This document shows positions 1-10,391 of a DNA stretch of 64,000 nucleotides, piece after piece. The notes beneath the pieces are model-generated. The model ran no database searches. It was given only the letters and a program-made list of their open reading frames with translations, and was not told where the DNA came from. Within the stretch, counting starts at the first letter, position 1; every line of letters starts with the position of its first letter. The DNA lies in NCBI RefSeq assembly GCF_016741785.1, contig NZ_JAERRL010000002.1:248001-312000 (forward strand), in the 5' to 3' direction. This DNA comes from Streptomyces sp. 7-21. GTDB taxonomy: Bacteria > Actinomycetota > Actinomycetes > Streptomycetales > Streptomycetaceae. Position numbers and translations under genes: made by a program.

Positions 1-57
1 CCCCGCCCCGGCGTGTTGCTCCGGGCACCGCTCAGGCCGCCGTGTCGGCGCGCGCCG

Positions 58-498
58 TCAGGAGCGCGCCCGGGAGAACCACGCGCGCGCCGGTGCCTGC
101 GCCAGGAAGACCACCACCAGCGCCGCCAGCAGGACGTTGACCAGCCCGACCGGCGCCGACAGCATCCCCAGGAACACCGCGAACACCGCCCACACCGTCG
201 TGCCCACGCGCACGCCGTTGCCGCCCCGCGCGAACAGCCAGCCAAGGCCCGCGCCCACGCCGCCGTGGGCCAGGAAGAAGAAGCTGGCGCCGATCAGCGT
301 GGACGCCCGCACGTCGTACTCGCGCTCCAGCTCCTCGCCGCTGGACAGCCCGGTCGACAGCGTCATCAGGCCGAGCAGCAGATTGAGCCCGGCCACCGCG
401 AACGTCATCGCCCGCGCCGCTCTGGGCGGCCCGGACTCGCCCGGGCCGGACGGCGAGGGAGACGGTGAAGCGGACGGTGACGACGGGAAGAGCGGCAT
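58..498 (-). CDS. small four-helix integral membrane protein
   Basis: A 146-residue membrane protein of unknown function. After a Ser/Pro-rich cytoplasmic-looking head of about 28 residues it shows four hydrophobic segments: around residues 30-47, 68-92, 96-113 and 114-135. It ends in a short basic tail (FSRARS). No catalytic or binding motif is visible. The ATG at 498 is chosen because a GAAGGGG ribosome-binding sequence lies about nine bases upstream; the open frame continues further but runs antisense into folD. It is divergent from folD, with about 100 bases between the starts. Membership of a named family is not claimed. Confidence 0.72.
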   Translation of the reverse strand: MPLFPSSPSASPSPSPSGPGESGPPRAARAMTFAVAGLNLLLGLMTLSTGLSSGEELEREYDVRASTLIGASFFFLAHGGVGAGLGWLFARGGNGVRVGTTVWAVFAVFLGMLSAPVGLVNVLLAALVVVFLAQAPARAWFSRARS

Positions 499-597
499 CG
501 GTGCGGGCCCCTTCGCGGCTCGGGTACGCGGCGGTCCGGGGGAGGATAACCGGGGACCGGTTGGGCCTGGCGGCGCGGTATCCGCGAGGATAGGGGC

Positions 598-1464
598 ATG
601 AGCGCGCAGATTCTCGATGGCAAGGCGACCGCCAAGGCGGTCAAGTCCGACGTCGCGGCCCGCGTCGCCGCGCTGAAGGAACGCGGCGTCACGCCCGGCC
701 TCGGTACCGTGCTCGTCGGCGACGACGTCGGCAGCCAGAAGTACGTCGCGGGCAAGCACCGCGACTGCGCCGCCGTCGGCATCGCCTCCATCCAGCGGGA
801 GCTGCCCGCCACCGCCTCCCAGGAGGAGATCGAGGCGGTCGTGCGCGAGCTGAACGAGGACCCGGCCTGCACCGGTTACATCGTGCAGCTGCCGCTGCCG
901 CGCGGCATCGACGCCTTCCGCGTGCTGGAGCTGATGGACCCGGCCAAGGACGCGGACGGCCTCCACCCGGCCAATCTCGGCCGCCTCGTGCTCGGCGAGC
1001 CCGCCCCGCTGCCCTGCACGCCCAACGGCATCATCGCCCTGCTGCGCCGCTACGACGTCCCCCTCGCCGGCGCCCACGTCGTGGTCGTCGGCCGCGGTAT
1101 CACGGTCGGCCGCTCGCTGCCGCTGCTGCTGACCCGCCGCAGCGAGAACGCCACCGTGACGCAGTGCCACACCGGCACCCGCGAGCTGGCCGCGCACCTG
1201 CGCGAGGCCGACATCGTCGTGGCCGCGGCGGGCGTGCCGCACCTGATCAAGCCCGAGGACATCAAGCCGGGCGCGGCCGTGCTCGACGTCGGCGTCAGCC
1301 GCGACGAGAACGGCAAGGTCGTCGGCGACGTCCACCCCGGCGTCGCCGAGGTCGCCGGCTGGGTGTCGCCCAACCCGGGTGGCGTCGGCCCCATGACCCG
1401 CGCCATGCTGCTGGTGAACGTCGTGGAGGCCGCCGAGCGCGCCGCCGCGGCGGGCGGAGCCTGA
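598..1464 (+). CDS. folD: bifunctional methylenetetrahydrofolate dehydrogenase/cyclohydrolase
   Basis: Catalyses NADP-dependent oxidation of 5,10-methylene-THF to methenyl-THF and its hydrolysis to 10-formyl-THF in the cytosol, supplying one-carbon units for purines and formyl-Met-tRNA. The 288-residue length is normal for FolD. Family signatures are visible: [12 protein letters not shown] near residue 43 with the catalytic Lys of the YxxxK motif, GYIVQLPLP near residue 94, the Rossmann segment [14 protein letters not shown] near residue 163, and the C-terminal [14 protein letters not shown]. The ATG at 598 closely follows a GAGGATAGGGG purine run. The DUF3017 membrane protein starts 17 bases after the stop, so the two are probably co-transcribed, the usual arrangement in streptomycetes. 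Confidence 0.97.
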   Translation: MSAQILDGKATAKAVKSDVAARVAALKERGVTPGLGTVLVGDDVGSQKYVAGKHRDCAAVGIASIQRELPATASQEEIEAVVRELNEDPACTGYIVQLPLPRGIDAFRVLELMDPAKDADGLHPANLGRLVLGEPAPLPCTPNGIIALLRRYDVPLAGAHVVVVGRGITVGRSLPLLLTRRSENATVTQCHTGTRELAAHLREADIVVAAAGVPHLIKPEDIKPGAAVLDVGVSRDENGKVVGDVHPGVAEVAGWVSPNPGGVGPMTRAMLLVNVVEAAERAAAAGGA

Positions 1465-1481
1465 CGACGGAGGGAGCGGAC

Positions 1482-1853
1482 GTGCCGAGCTACCCGACGA
1501 GCTCCACCGCCCGTCCCGAGGGCGGGGAGCGCACCGCGCCCGGCAGCGCGCCGGCGCCGATACGCCAGTGGCCGCTGCTCGCCGTACTCGGCGCGACGCT
1601 GGCCGGGCTGCTCGTGACCATCGCCAGCTTCCGCCCGGGGCTGCTCATCGTGGGCGGTGCGCTGCTGGGCGGCGCCGTGCTGCGGGCCTGGCTGCCGCAG
1701 GTCGGCATGCTGGCGGTCCGCTCCCGGACCACGGACGTGGCCACCTACGGGATACTCGGCGCGGCGATCGTCGTGCTGACCCTGATGGCGCAGCCCGACC
1801 CGCTGATAGAAGTGCCGTTCCTGCGGGACCTGCTGCGGTTCTCCGCCGGCTGA
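1482..1853 (+). CDS. DUF3017 membrane protein
   Basis: A 123-residue protein with a polar N-terminal stretch of about 28 residues and three hydrophobic helices, roughly residues 29-45, 47-67 and 86-105. This matches the DUF3017 family that sits directly after folD in actinobacteria. Its function is unknown. The GTG at 1482 is chosen because ACGGAGGG lies eight bases ahead and the gene starts just beyond the folD stop. It is convergent with the binding-protein gene at 1879. Confidence 0.85.
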   Translation: MPSYPTSSTARPEGGERTAPGSAPAPIRQWPLLAVLGATLAGLLVTIASFRPGLLIVGGALLGGAVLRAWLPQVGMLAVRSRTTDVATYGILGAAIVVLTLMAQPDPLIEVPFLRDLLRFSAG

Positions 1854-1867
1854 GGGCCGGCCGGCCC
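1854..1867. terminator. palindrome between convergent genes
   Basis: A perfect 14-base GC palindrome (GGGCCGGCCGGCCC) begins at the DUF3017 stop and lies before the end of the opposing gene at 1879. In streptomycetes such U-less hairpins often act as bidirectional terminators. With no room for a loop the folded form would be short, so this is only a candidate. Confidence 0.35.
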
Positions 1868-1878
1868 CGCGGGACGGC

Positions 1879-2856
1879 TCATCCGGTGGCCCCGAGCCAC
1901 TCCGCGACGCGCTCGGGGTGGTCCCGGGCCCACTCCTCGGCGGCGGCGCGGGGCGTGAGCCCGCGGGCGATGAGGCGGGCCACCTCGTTCTGCTCCTGCT
2001 CGGTCCAGGTGAAGTCGCGCAGGAACTCCGCCGGCTCGCCGCGGGTCTGAAGGAAATACCGGTTCAGGTACTTGTGCAGCGGCCGGTCGGGGTAGTACTC
2101 CGCGGGCAGTTCCACCTCGGCGAGGTCCGTCTCGGTGTGCAGCCAGTGCGGCCGCCAGAAGTACGCCAGCAGCGGCTCGCCCGCCTCGTCCGCGGCCCTG
2201 ATCTCCTCGATCAGCGCGTCCTCGCTGCCGGTGGGGGCGGGGCGCAGCGGCAGCCCGAGGCCGGCGATGATCTCCTCGTCATGCGTGGCGTGGTACGGGT
2301 CGCCCTCCAGCACCTCGCCGCCGAAGTCGCCGGCGAACTCGCCCAGATTCTCAGCCCGCAGCACGCCGGGGTGCGCGTCGGCGTACGCCTGCGGTACGTA
2401 CCAGCCGACGCGCCCGGTGATGCCCAGCTCCCCGGCGTCCGTGACGTTCCGCTTCTCCTCGACGTAGAGCTCCCGCCGGTCCGGGAGCGCGCCCCAGTCC
2501 TCCATGAGGGCGTGGACCTGACCGGTGGCCAGGGCGTCCCAGGCCTCGGCCTGGCCGAGGTTCACCAGCTCCACCGACACGTGGTCCCACTTCGCCTCCA
2601 GCAGGTACCTCGCCATGCCGGCGGTGGCCTGGCCGCCTGTCCAGTCGGGAAGCGCGATGACGATGGTCTCGGCAGTCTCCTCGCCCGCCGCCTCGTTCAG
2701 CACGCCGCAGGCGCTCGTGGCCAGCAGGCCGAGCGCGCTGGCGGCGGCCAGAACGGGGCGGCGGGGCTTCAGCCGGGACTGCCGCCGGGGCACCAGCCGG
2801 GCAAGCTGGGACGCCAGCCTGGCGAACCACCGGGGAACCAGCCGGGGAAGCAGCAT
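1879..2856 (-). CDS. glycine betaine/choline-type ABC substrate-binding lipoprotein
   Basis: A 325-residue protein of the OpuAC-type binding family (quaternary-amine ABC importers). A long Arg-rich N-region leads to a hydrophobic segment and a lipobox (LLATSAC, Cys at about residue 50), so it should be an exported membrane-anchored lipoprotein. The mature part starts with the family-like phrase IVIALPDWTGGQATAGMARYLLE; aromatic residues such as WYVP and FWRPHW are typical of the cation-pi pocket. No permease or ATPase gene lies next to it, so it must work with a transporter encoded elsewhere or act alone. It is separated from mdh by only ten bases and may be read through from it. Confidence 0.85.
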   Translation of the reverse strand: MLLPRLVPRWFARLASQLARLVPRRQSRLKPRRPVLAAASALGLLATSACGVLNEAAGEETAETIVIALPDWTGGQATAGMARYLLEAKWDHVSVELVNLGQAEAWDALATGQVHALMEDWGALPDRRELYVEEKRNVTDAGELGITGRVGWYVPQAYADAHPGVLRAENLGEFAGDFGGEVLEGDPYHATHDEEIIAGLGLPLRPAPTGSEDALIEEIRAADEAGEPLLAYFWRPHWLHTETDLAEVELPAEYYPDRPLHKYLNRYFLQTRGEPAEFLRDFTWTEQEQNEVARLIARGLTPRAAAEEWARDHPERVAEWLGATG

Positions 2857-2866
2857 GCGGGTCAGG

Positions 2867-3907
<1,041 letters not shown>

Positions 3908-3973
3908 TCAGGCTATCTAAGGGCGCGCTCACGCCCGCTGCACACCCCCGCGCGGGCCGTGGCGGACGGGCCG

Positions 3974-4804
3974 TCAGAGGTCCGGCTGCTCCGGTCCCAC
4001 GCTGGCCCAGTGGGTGCAGACCGAGGTGCCGTCGGCGAGGGTCACGCAGGCGCGGGCGCGCGCGGGCCGCTCGAAGCCGATCATCAGCGTGTGCATATAG
4101 CGGTTGCGGGCCGTGGCCCGCATCGCCTGCCGCTCGTCGCCCGCCTCGATCCACACCTGGTCGCCGGACCGGGGCTCGGTCAGGCGGGCCCAGGCCGCCT
4201 GGCAGGCGGCGCTCGCCCGCAGCTCCACCGTCCGGCCGCCCGCCGTCAGCCGGGCGCGCGTGCCGGCGTCCGCCCAGCAGGCCGTGCCGGCCGAGTCGGA
4301 GTCGCGGCCGGTGCAGGAGGCACCAGCGCACCGGCCGGTGGCCGTGGCGGCCGGGGCCGGCGGCGCGGCGGGCGGGCCGGTCCCGGCCGGCCGCCACAGC
4401 ACAAGCACCCCCGCGAGCACGGCCACCGCCGTCGCCAGGCAGGCCAGCGCCACCCGGGCCGTGGCGGTGTGCCCGCGGTTCCCCGCCGGCGGCGCGGCGG
4501 CGGGCGCGTGCCCGGCGTCACCGGCGTCACCGGCGTCGTCGCGGCGCCGCCAGGCGCGTTCGGCCAGCTCCCACAGCGCCACCAGCCGTTCGGGGGCCTC
4601 GCCGCCCAGCCGCGCCAGGTCCTCGACGGCCTCGCGGGGCGGCAGCGTCCGGCCGCACAGGTACCGCTGCCAGGACGACTTGCTGCACCGGGTCCTGGCG
4701 CCGAGCGCCGCGTAGCTCAGCCCGGACCGCTCCTTCACCTCGCGCAGCCGCGCGAGCAGGTGTTCCACCTCCGGCGCCGCCGGCCGCCGCCGTGTCTCAC
4801 CCAC
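3974..4804 (-). CDS. XRE-type regulator with membrane anchor and DUF2690 domain
   Basis: A 276-residue protein with three parts. Residues about 14-85 form a helix-turn-helix module (LREVKERSGLSYAALGART, then CSKSSWQRYLCGRTLPP). A single transmembrane segment (about 115-135) follows an Ala/Pro linker. The C-terminal extracytoplasmic domain (about 160-276) has four cysteines in GRCAGASCTGRDS and CWADAGTRARL-type phrases, matching DUF2690. The topology implies a membrane-tethered DNA-binding protein that senses something outside. The GTG at 4804 overlaps the stop of the upstream paralogue by eight bases; an ATG at 4843 would give a 47-base overlap, and neither has a strong ribosome-binding site. 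Probably translationally coupled to the paralogue. Confidence 0.78.
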   Translation of the reverse strand: MGETRRRPAAPEVEHLLARLREVKERSGLSYAALGARTRCSKSSWQRYLCGRTLPPREAVEDLARLGGEAPERLVALWELAERAWRRRDDAGDAGDAGHAPAAAPPAGNRGHTATARVALACLATAVAVLAGVLVLWRPAGTGPPAAPPAPAATATGRCAGASCTGRDSDSAGTACWADAGTRARLTAGGRTVELRASAACQAAWARLTEPRSGDQVWIEAGDERQAMRATARNRYMHTLMIGFERPARARACVTLADGTSVCTHWASVGPEQPDL

Positions 4805-5594
4805 CGCGCAGCGCCCGCCACGTCTGGGGCCCGACGATGCCATCGCCGGCCAGGCCCTGGTCCCGCTGGAACGCGATGACCGCCGCCTCGGTGTTGGGGC
4901 CGAAGATGCCGTCGATGGCGCCGGGGTCGAAGCCGTGCCGCTTGACCAGGCACTGCACCTCGGCGATCGGCTCGCCGTTGGACCCCAGGCCGAACTCGGT
5001 GGTCAGCGTCGTGCTGTGGCCCGCGTAGTCGAGCCCCTCGTACTCGTAGAACTGGCACGGGTAGGTGACGGGGGACGCCCCGGTGGTGCTCGGTACGGGC
5101 GTGGGCGTGCCGGACGGCGCGGAGGCCGCCTGCCCCGCGCCGCTGTCCCAGGGGCGCACCGCGCTCAGCGCCAGCAGCCCGGCGGCGAGGGCGACGAGCA
5201 GCGCGGCGGTCACGCCCAGGCGCCAGCGCCGCCATAACGGCCACCGCGTGTCGTTCCCCGTCGCTGCCGGTGACCCGGCCGCGAGCCCGCCGGGCCCGGC
5301 CCGTGCCGCCACCGGCTCGCCGGCCCCCGGCGCCGAGGCGGCGGCCAGCTCCCACAGCGCCAGCAGCTGGCTGGGGGCGGCGGCGCCCGTGGCGCGGGCG
5401 AACCGCTCCACGGCGTGACGGGACGGCAGGCCGCGGCCGTTGAGATACCGCGCCCAGGACGACTTGCTGGTGCCGGTCCGGGCCGCGAGCGCGTCCAGGC
5501 TCAGCCCGCTGCGGTCCTTCAGCGCGCGCAGCTCCACCACGAGCCGCCGGGCGTGCGGATCCAGCGACCCGGATAACGCCTTCCAACGGGACAT
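4797..5594 (-). CDS. XRE-type regulator with membrane anchor and peptidoglycan-binding domain
   Basis: A 265-residue paralogue of the next gene downstream. The N-terminal helix-turn-helix module (LRALKDRSGLSLDALAART, then SKSSWARYLNGRGLPS) covers residues about 20-85. A transmembrane helix (LGVTAALLVALAAGLLAL) is near residue 130. The C-terminal 60 residues are a PG_binding_1 repeat (CLVKRHGFDPGAIDGIFGPN, then AAVIAFQRDQGL). The DNA-binding head is inside and the wall-binding tail outside, so a role linking cell-wall state to transcription is an inference. The ATG at 5594 is the first in the conserved module; its ribosome-binding site is weak. Confidence 0.8.
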   Translation of the reverse strand: MSRWKALSGSLDPHARRLVVELRALKDRSGLSLDALAARTGTSKSSWARYLNGRGLPSRHAVERFARATGAAAPSQLLALWELAAASAPGAGEPVAARAGPGGLAAGSPAATGNDTRWPLWRRWRLGVTAALLVALAAGLLALSAVRPWDSGAGQAASAPSGTPTPVPSTTGASPVTYPCQFYEYEGLDYAGHSTTLTTEFGLGSNGEPIAEVQCLVKRHGFDPGAIDGIFGPNTEAAVIAFQRDQGLAGDGIVGPQTWRALRGG

Positions 5595-5830
5595 GCTCCA
5601 CCCCCGGTCCGCCTCGCGCCCCCTCCATCGTGGGCAACGGCACCCACCAGGGCAATGGCGCCGTCCCGCTCCGGTGCCAGTTCGCGCCGCGTCCCAGCAG
5701 GTCAGTGGCTGGGACGTCCCGGGTTTTCCCCCGCCCCGCCCCGAAGCTGGCGGCCGGCCGCCGCCCGGCGCACCATGGGCCGGCGGCGGTGTTGCGTCCT
5801 CGCGGGGGGAGGACGGAACACCGCCCGGCC

Positions 5831-5852
5831 GCCCGGCCCCCGGCCGCCGGGC
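5831..5852 (-). terminator. hairpin just after rocD
   Basis: A seven-base inverted repeat (GCCCGGC / GCCGGGC) with an eight-base loop lies two bases beyond the rocD stop codon. It is GC-only without a U run, as is usual for streptomycete terminators. Confidence 0.45.
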
Positions 5853-5854
5853 CG

Positions 5855-7120
5855 TCACGCCACGCCGAGGACCTCGCGCAGCCGGGCCAGCCCCCAGTCC
5901 AGGTCGTCCTTGGCGATGACGAGCGGCGGCGCCAGCCGGATCGTGCTGCCGTGGGTGTCCTTCACCAGCACGCCGCGCTCCATCAATCGCTCGGAGATCT
6001 GCCGTCCGGTGCCGTGCTCCGGCGCGATGTCCACGCCTGCCCACAGCCCGCGCCCCCGCACCTCGGTGACGGCGCCCCTGGCCGCGCCCGCCAGGGCCGC
6101 GAGCTCCTGGTGCAGGTGCTCGCCCAGCTCCGCCGCCCGCTGCTGGATCCCGCCCTCCCGCAGCATGGCGATGACCTCGCAGCCGACGGCGCACGCCAGC
6201 GGGTTGCCGCCGAACGTCGAGCCGTGCTCGCCGGGCCGGTAGCGGCCGAGGATCTCCGAGGAGGAGACCACCGCCGACACCGGCACCACTCCGCCGCCCA
6301 GCGCCTTGCCGAGCACGTACACGTCCGGCACCACGTCCTCGTGTTCGCAGGCGAACGTCCGCCCGGTCCGGCCCAGGCCCGACTGGATCTCGTCCGCCAT
6401 GAACAGGACGTTCCGCTCCCGCGTGACACGGCGCACGCCCGCCAGGTAGCCCGGCGGCGGCACCCGCACGCCGGCCTCGCCCTGGATCGGTTCGAGCAGC
6501 ACCGCCACCGTGTTGCCGCCGCCCGCGCCGTCCCCGTCGATGGCGGCCGTGAGCGCGTCCAGATCGCCGTAGGGCACGACCGTGAACCCCGGCGTGTAGG
6601 GGCCGAAGCTGCGCCGGGCCTCTTCGTCCGTCGAGAAGCTGATGACGGTGGTGGTGCGGCCGTGGAAGTTGCCCTCGGCGACGATGATGCGGGCCTGGCC
6701 CTCGGGCACGCCCTTGACCTCGTAGCCCCACTTGCGCGCCGTCTTCACGGCGGTCTCGACCGCCTCCGCGCCGGTGTTCATCGGCAGCACCATCTCCATG
6801 CCGCACAGCTCGGCCAGGCCGGCGCAGAACGCGGCGAAGCGGTCGTGGTGGAACGCCCGCGACGTCAGTGTCAGCCGCGTGAGCTGGGCGCGCGCCTCGG
6901 CGATCAGCCGGGGGTGGCCGTGCCCGAAGTTGAGCGCCGAGTACCCGGCGAGCATGTCCAGGTAGCGGCGCCCCGTGACGTCCGTCATCCACGCCCCCCG
7001 TGCGCTGGAGATGACGACGGGCAGCGGGTGGTAGTTGTGCGCGCTGTGCGCCTCGGCGGTGGCGATCAGCTGGTCCGGCAGCCGCCCTCGGGCGGTGGAA
7101 GATTTTCCTGTGGCGGTCAC
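5855..7120 (-). CDS. rocD: ornithine--oxo-acid transaminase
   Basis: PLP-dependent class III aminotransferase converting ornithine and 2-oxoglutarate to glutamate semialdehyde and glutamate in arginine/ornithine catabolism. It is 421 residues, slightly longer than the roughly 400 typical of the family. Family features are NYHPLPVVI near the start, NTGAEAVETAVKTARKWGY for cofactor phosphate binding, ADEIQSGLGRTG for the PLP ring, and the Schiff-base lysine in YVLGKALGGG. The ATG at 7120 is preceded by GGAGGTTACCC. It is divergent from trpS, with 105 bases between. No arginase or proline gene is adjacent here. Confidence 0.93.
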   Translation of the reverse strand: MTATGKSSTARGRLPDQLIATAEAHSAHNYHPLPVVISSARGAWMTDVTGRRYLDMLAGYSALNFGHGHPRLIAEARAQLTRLTLTSRAFHHDRFAAFCAGLAELCGMEMVLPMNTGAEAVETAVKTARKWGYEVKGVPEGQARIIVAEGNFHGRTTTVISFSTDEEARRSFGPYTPGFTVVPYGDLDALTAAIDGDGAGGGNTVAVLLEPIQGEAGVRVPPPGYLAGVRRVTRERNVLFMADEIQSGLGRTGRTFACEHEDVVPDVYVLGKALGGGVVPVSAVVSSSEILGRYRPGEHGSTFGGNPLACAVGCEVIAMLREGGIQQRAAELGEHLHQELAALAGAARGAVTEVRGRGLWAGVDIAPEHGTGRQISERLMERGVLVKDTHGSTIRLAPPLVIAKDDLDWGLARLREVLGVA

Positions 7121-7201
7121 GGGTAACCTCCGATCTTGCGGCCAAGCGGCGGTATGTCCCTCTTTTTACCGCTGGCCTGGGGTGCTGAGAAGAAAAACTG
7201 A

Positions 7202-8263
<1,062 letters not shown>

Positions 8264-8291
8264 GCAGGAGACATTCGGAGGGAGACGAGCT

Positions 8292-8861
8292 GTGGGGACC
8301 GTCACGCTGGGCGTGTCGATAGCGGTCCCGGAGCCGCACGGCGGCCTGGTCCAGCGCTGCCGCCTCGGCTTCGGCGACGCCGCGGCCGCCGGTATCCCCA
8401 CGCACGTCACGCTGCTGCCGCCGACCGAGGTGGACGCGGACGCCTGCCCGGAGATCGAGGACCACCTGGCGGCGGTGGCCGCGGCGGGCAGCCCGTTCCG
8501 GCTGCGGCTGTGCGGCACGGACACGTTCCGCCCGGTCACGCCCGTGGTCTTCCTGCGCGTCGCCGGCGGCGCCGAGAGCTGCGCGCGGCTCCAGGAGCGG
8601 GTGCGCGACCCGGCGGGGCCGCTGGCGCGCGAGCTGCCGTTCCCGTACCACCCGCACGTGACGCTCGCGCACGGCATCGCCGAGGAGGCGATGGACGCCG
8701 CGCAGACGTCGATGGCCGGCTACCAGGCGTCGTGGACGGTGCCCGGGTTCGCCCTGTACGAACAGGCGGGGGACGGCGCGTGGCGGCTCCAGCGGGAGTT
8801 CCGGTTCGCCCGCACGCCCTCCCCGCGGCCCGGCGCGCTGCCGGGGCCGGTCTCCGCCTGA
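8292..8861 (+). CDS. 2'-5' RNA ligase/2H phosphoesterase family protein
   Basis: A 189-residue protein with the two H-x-T motifs that define the 2H phosphoesterase fold: HVTLL near residue 38 and HVTLAHG near residue 124, spaced about 85 residues apart as expected. Relatives act on 2'-5' or cyclic phosphodiester bonds in RNA or nucleotides; the substrate here is unknown. The GTG at 8292 is supported by CGGAGGGAGAC eight bases upstream. It closely follows trpS and is probably co-transcribed with it, suggesting a tRNA or RNA link (inference). It is convergent with the carboxypeptidase gene, with 13 bases between the stops. Confidence 0.85.
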   Translation: MGTVTLGVSIAVPEPHGGLVQRCRLGFGDAAAAGIPTHVTLLPPTEVDADACPEIEDHLAAVAAAGSPFRLRLCGTDTFRPVTPVVFLRVAGGAESCARLQERVRDPAGPLARELPFPYHPHVTLAHGIAEEAMDAAQTSMAGYQASWTVPGFALYEQAGDGAWRLQREFRFARTPSPRPGALPGPVSA

Positions 8862-8874
8862 GCCCTTCCGGGAG

Positions 8875-10266
8875 CTAGCCGGCCGCAGTGCCGCGGTGGT
8901 CCGGGCCGCCGGTTCCGTCGGTCCCGTCGGTCCCGTCGGACCCGTCCGGCTCGTCCTGCGGCGTGCGGCGCCCGGCGGCCGGCAGCGGGTTGCGCCGGTG
9001 GAAGAGGTAGGCGGCTGCGGCCAGGACCGCCATGCTGACCGCCGCGACCACCAGCACGGTCATGCCGCTGGCCGACCCGCCCTCGCCGCCGGAGGCGCCG
9101 TCTCGCGGGGCGGTCTCGCCGTTGCTCCCGTCGCCGGCTCCGGCGTCGTCGCCCCCGCCCGCCTGCGGGCCCTGCGCACCGGTCCGCTCCTCCAGTTCGC
9201 TCAGCGGCGGCACGAGTTCGCCCACCGGCTCGACCATGTCGGCGGCCCGGAAGCCCCAGTCGAGCAGGTCGGCCGCCTCGCGGTACACCTGGAGGCCGTC
9301 GCCGCGCGGGTCCATCACCGTGACGAGCAGCACCCGCCCGTCGCGCTCCGCGACGCCGGTGAACGTGTACCCGGCGGAGGAGGTGTAGCCGTTCTTGATG
9401 CCGGCGATGCCGGGGTACGGGTCCAGGCCCTGGTCGCCGACGAGCAGGCGGTTGGTGGACTGGATCTCGTACGAGCCGCGGTCGGGTCCGGAGCCCGCGC
9501 CCGGGAACTGGGCGGTGGGCGTGGCCGCGTACTCCCGGAAGTCCGGGTTCTGCATGCCGGAGCGGGCGATGAGCGTCAGGTCGTAGGCCGAGGACACCTG
9601 GCCGGGGGCGTCGTAGCCGTCGGGGTTGATGACGTGGGTGTCGAGGGCCTGGAGCTCGGCGGCGCGCTCGTTCATCTCCTCGACGGTGCGTTCCTTGCCG
9701 CCGTTGAGCGCGGCGAGCGCGTAGGCCGCGTCGTTGCCGGACGCCAGGAACACGCCGTGCCACAGGTCCTCGACCGTGTAGGTCTGGTAGTCGGCGATGC
9801 CGACGGCGCTGCTGCCGGGGCCCATGTCCGCGAAGTGCTCCGGGCGGGCCCGGTACAGCTCGTCGCGGTCGAACTTGGGTAGCAGCGTGTCCGCCAGCAG
9901 CATCTTGATGGTGCTGGCGGGGGCCAGCGGCCAGTGCGCGTTGTGTGCCGCCAGCACGTCGCCGCTCTCGGCGTCCGCCACGATCCACGACTTGGCGGAC
10001 AGGTCCTCGGGCAGCTGCGGCGCGCCCGTCAGGGGCTGGACCTGCGTGCCGGGCCGGGAGAGGAGTTCGCCGCCGATGGACGACATCTGCGACGGCGGGG
10101 CCGTCTCGCCGGCCGGGTCGGAGACGGCCGGGGCGGGCGGGAGCAGGAAGGGGATCGCTATGGCGCACGCCAGGACCAGCCCGGCGCGTGCGGTGAGGGC
10201 GAATCGCGGGCCGCGGCCCGCGGCGCGGCGAGGGGTCCGGCGTGCGGACCAGGGATTGAACGGCAC
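8875..10266 (-). CDS. serine-type D-alanyl-D-alanine carboxypeptidase
   Basis: A 463-residue low-molecular-weight penicillin-binding protein (peptidase S11) that trims the terminal D-Ala of peptidoglycan stem peptides outside the membrane. It has an N-terminal signal or anchor helix (residues 22-46), the active-site STIK tetrad near residue 118, SGN near residue 177, and KNG (GIAGIKNGYTSSAG) near residue 289 where most relatives have KTG. After the catalytic domain come an acidic linker and a C-terminal transmembrane helix (about 400-424), then a Gly/Asp/Thr-rich cytoplasmic tail with DGT repeats. No second catalytic domain is present. Confidence 0.9.
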   Translation of the reverse strand: MPFNPWSARRTPRRAAGRGPRFALTARAGLVLACAIAIPFLLPPAPAVSDPAGETAPPSQMSSIGGELLSRPGTQVQPLTGAPQLPEDLSAKSWIVADAESGDVLAAHNAHWPLAPASTIKMLLADTLLPKFDRDELYRARPEHFADMGPGSSAVGIADYQTYTVEDLWHGVFLASGNDAAYALAALNGGKERTVEEMNERAAELQALDTHVINPDGYDAPGQVSSAYDLTLIARSGMQNPDFREYAATPTAQFPGAGSGPDRGSYEIQSTNRLLVGDQGLDPYPGIAGIKNGYTSSAGYTFTGVAERDGRVLLVTVMDPRGDGLQVYREAADLLDWGFRAADMVEPVGELVPPLSELEERTGAQGPQAGGGDDAGAGDGSNGETAPRDGASGGEGGSASGMTVLVVAAVSMAVLAAAAYLFHRRNPLPAAGRRTPQDEPDGSDGTDGTDGTGGPDHRGTAAG

Positions 10267-10391
10267 ACCGTGAACTTACCGGCCCAGCGGCGACTTGGGG
10301 CGAGGGGGCGGGCCAAACCGGTGAGTGACCGGCGCTGGTAGGGCGAAGGGCGTGCCACATACTGAGGCGGTACCGAGCGAGAGGATTCCCG

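Noticed and set aside
8910..8945. GTCCCGTCG direct repeats
   Set aside because: They encode the DGT repeats of the carboxypeptidase tail and need no separate explanation as a DNA element.
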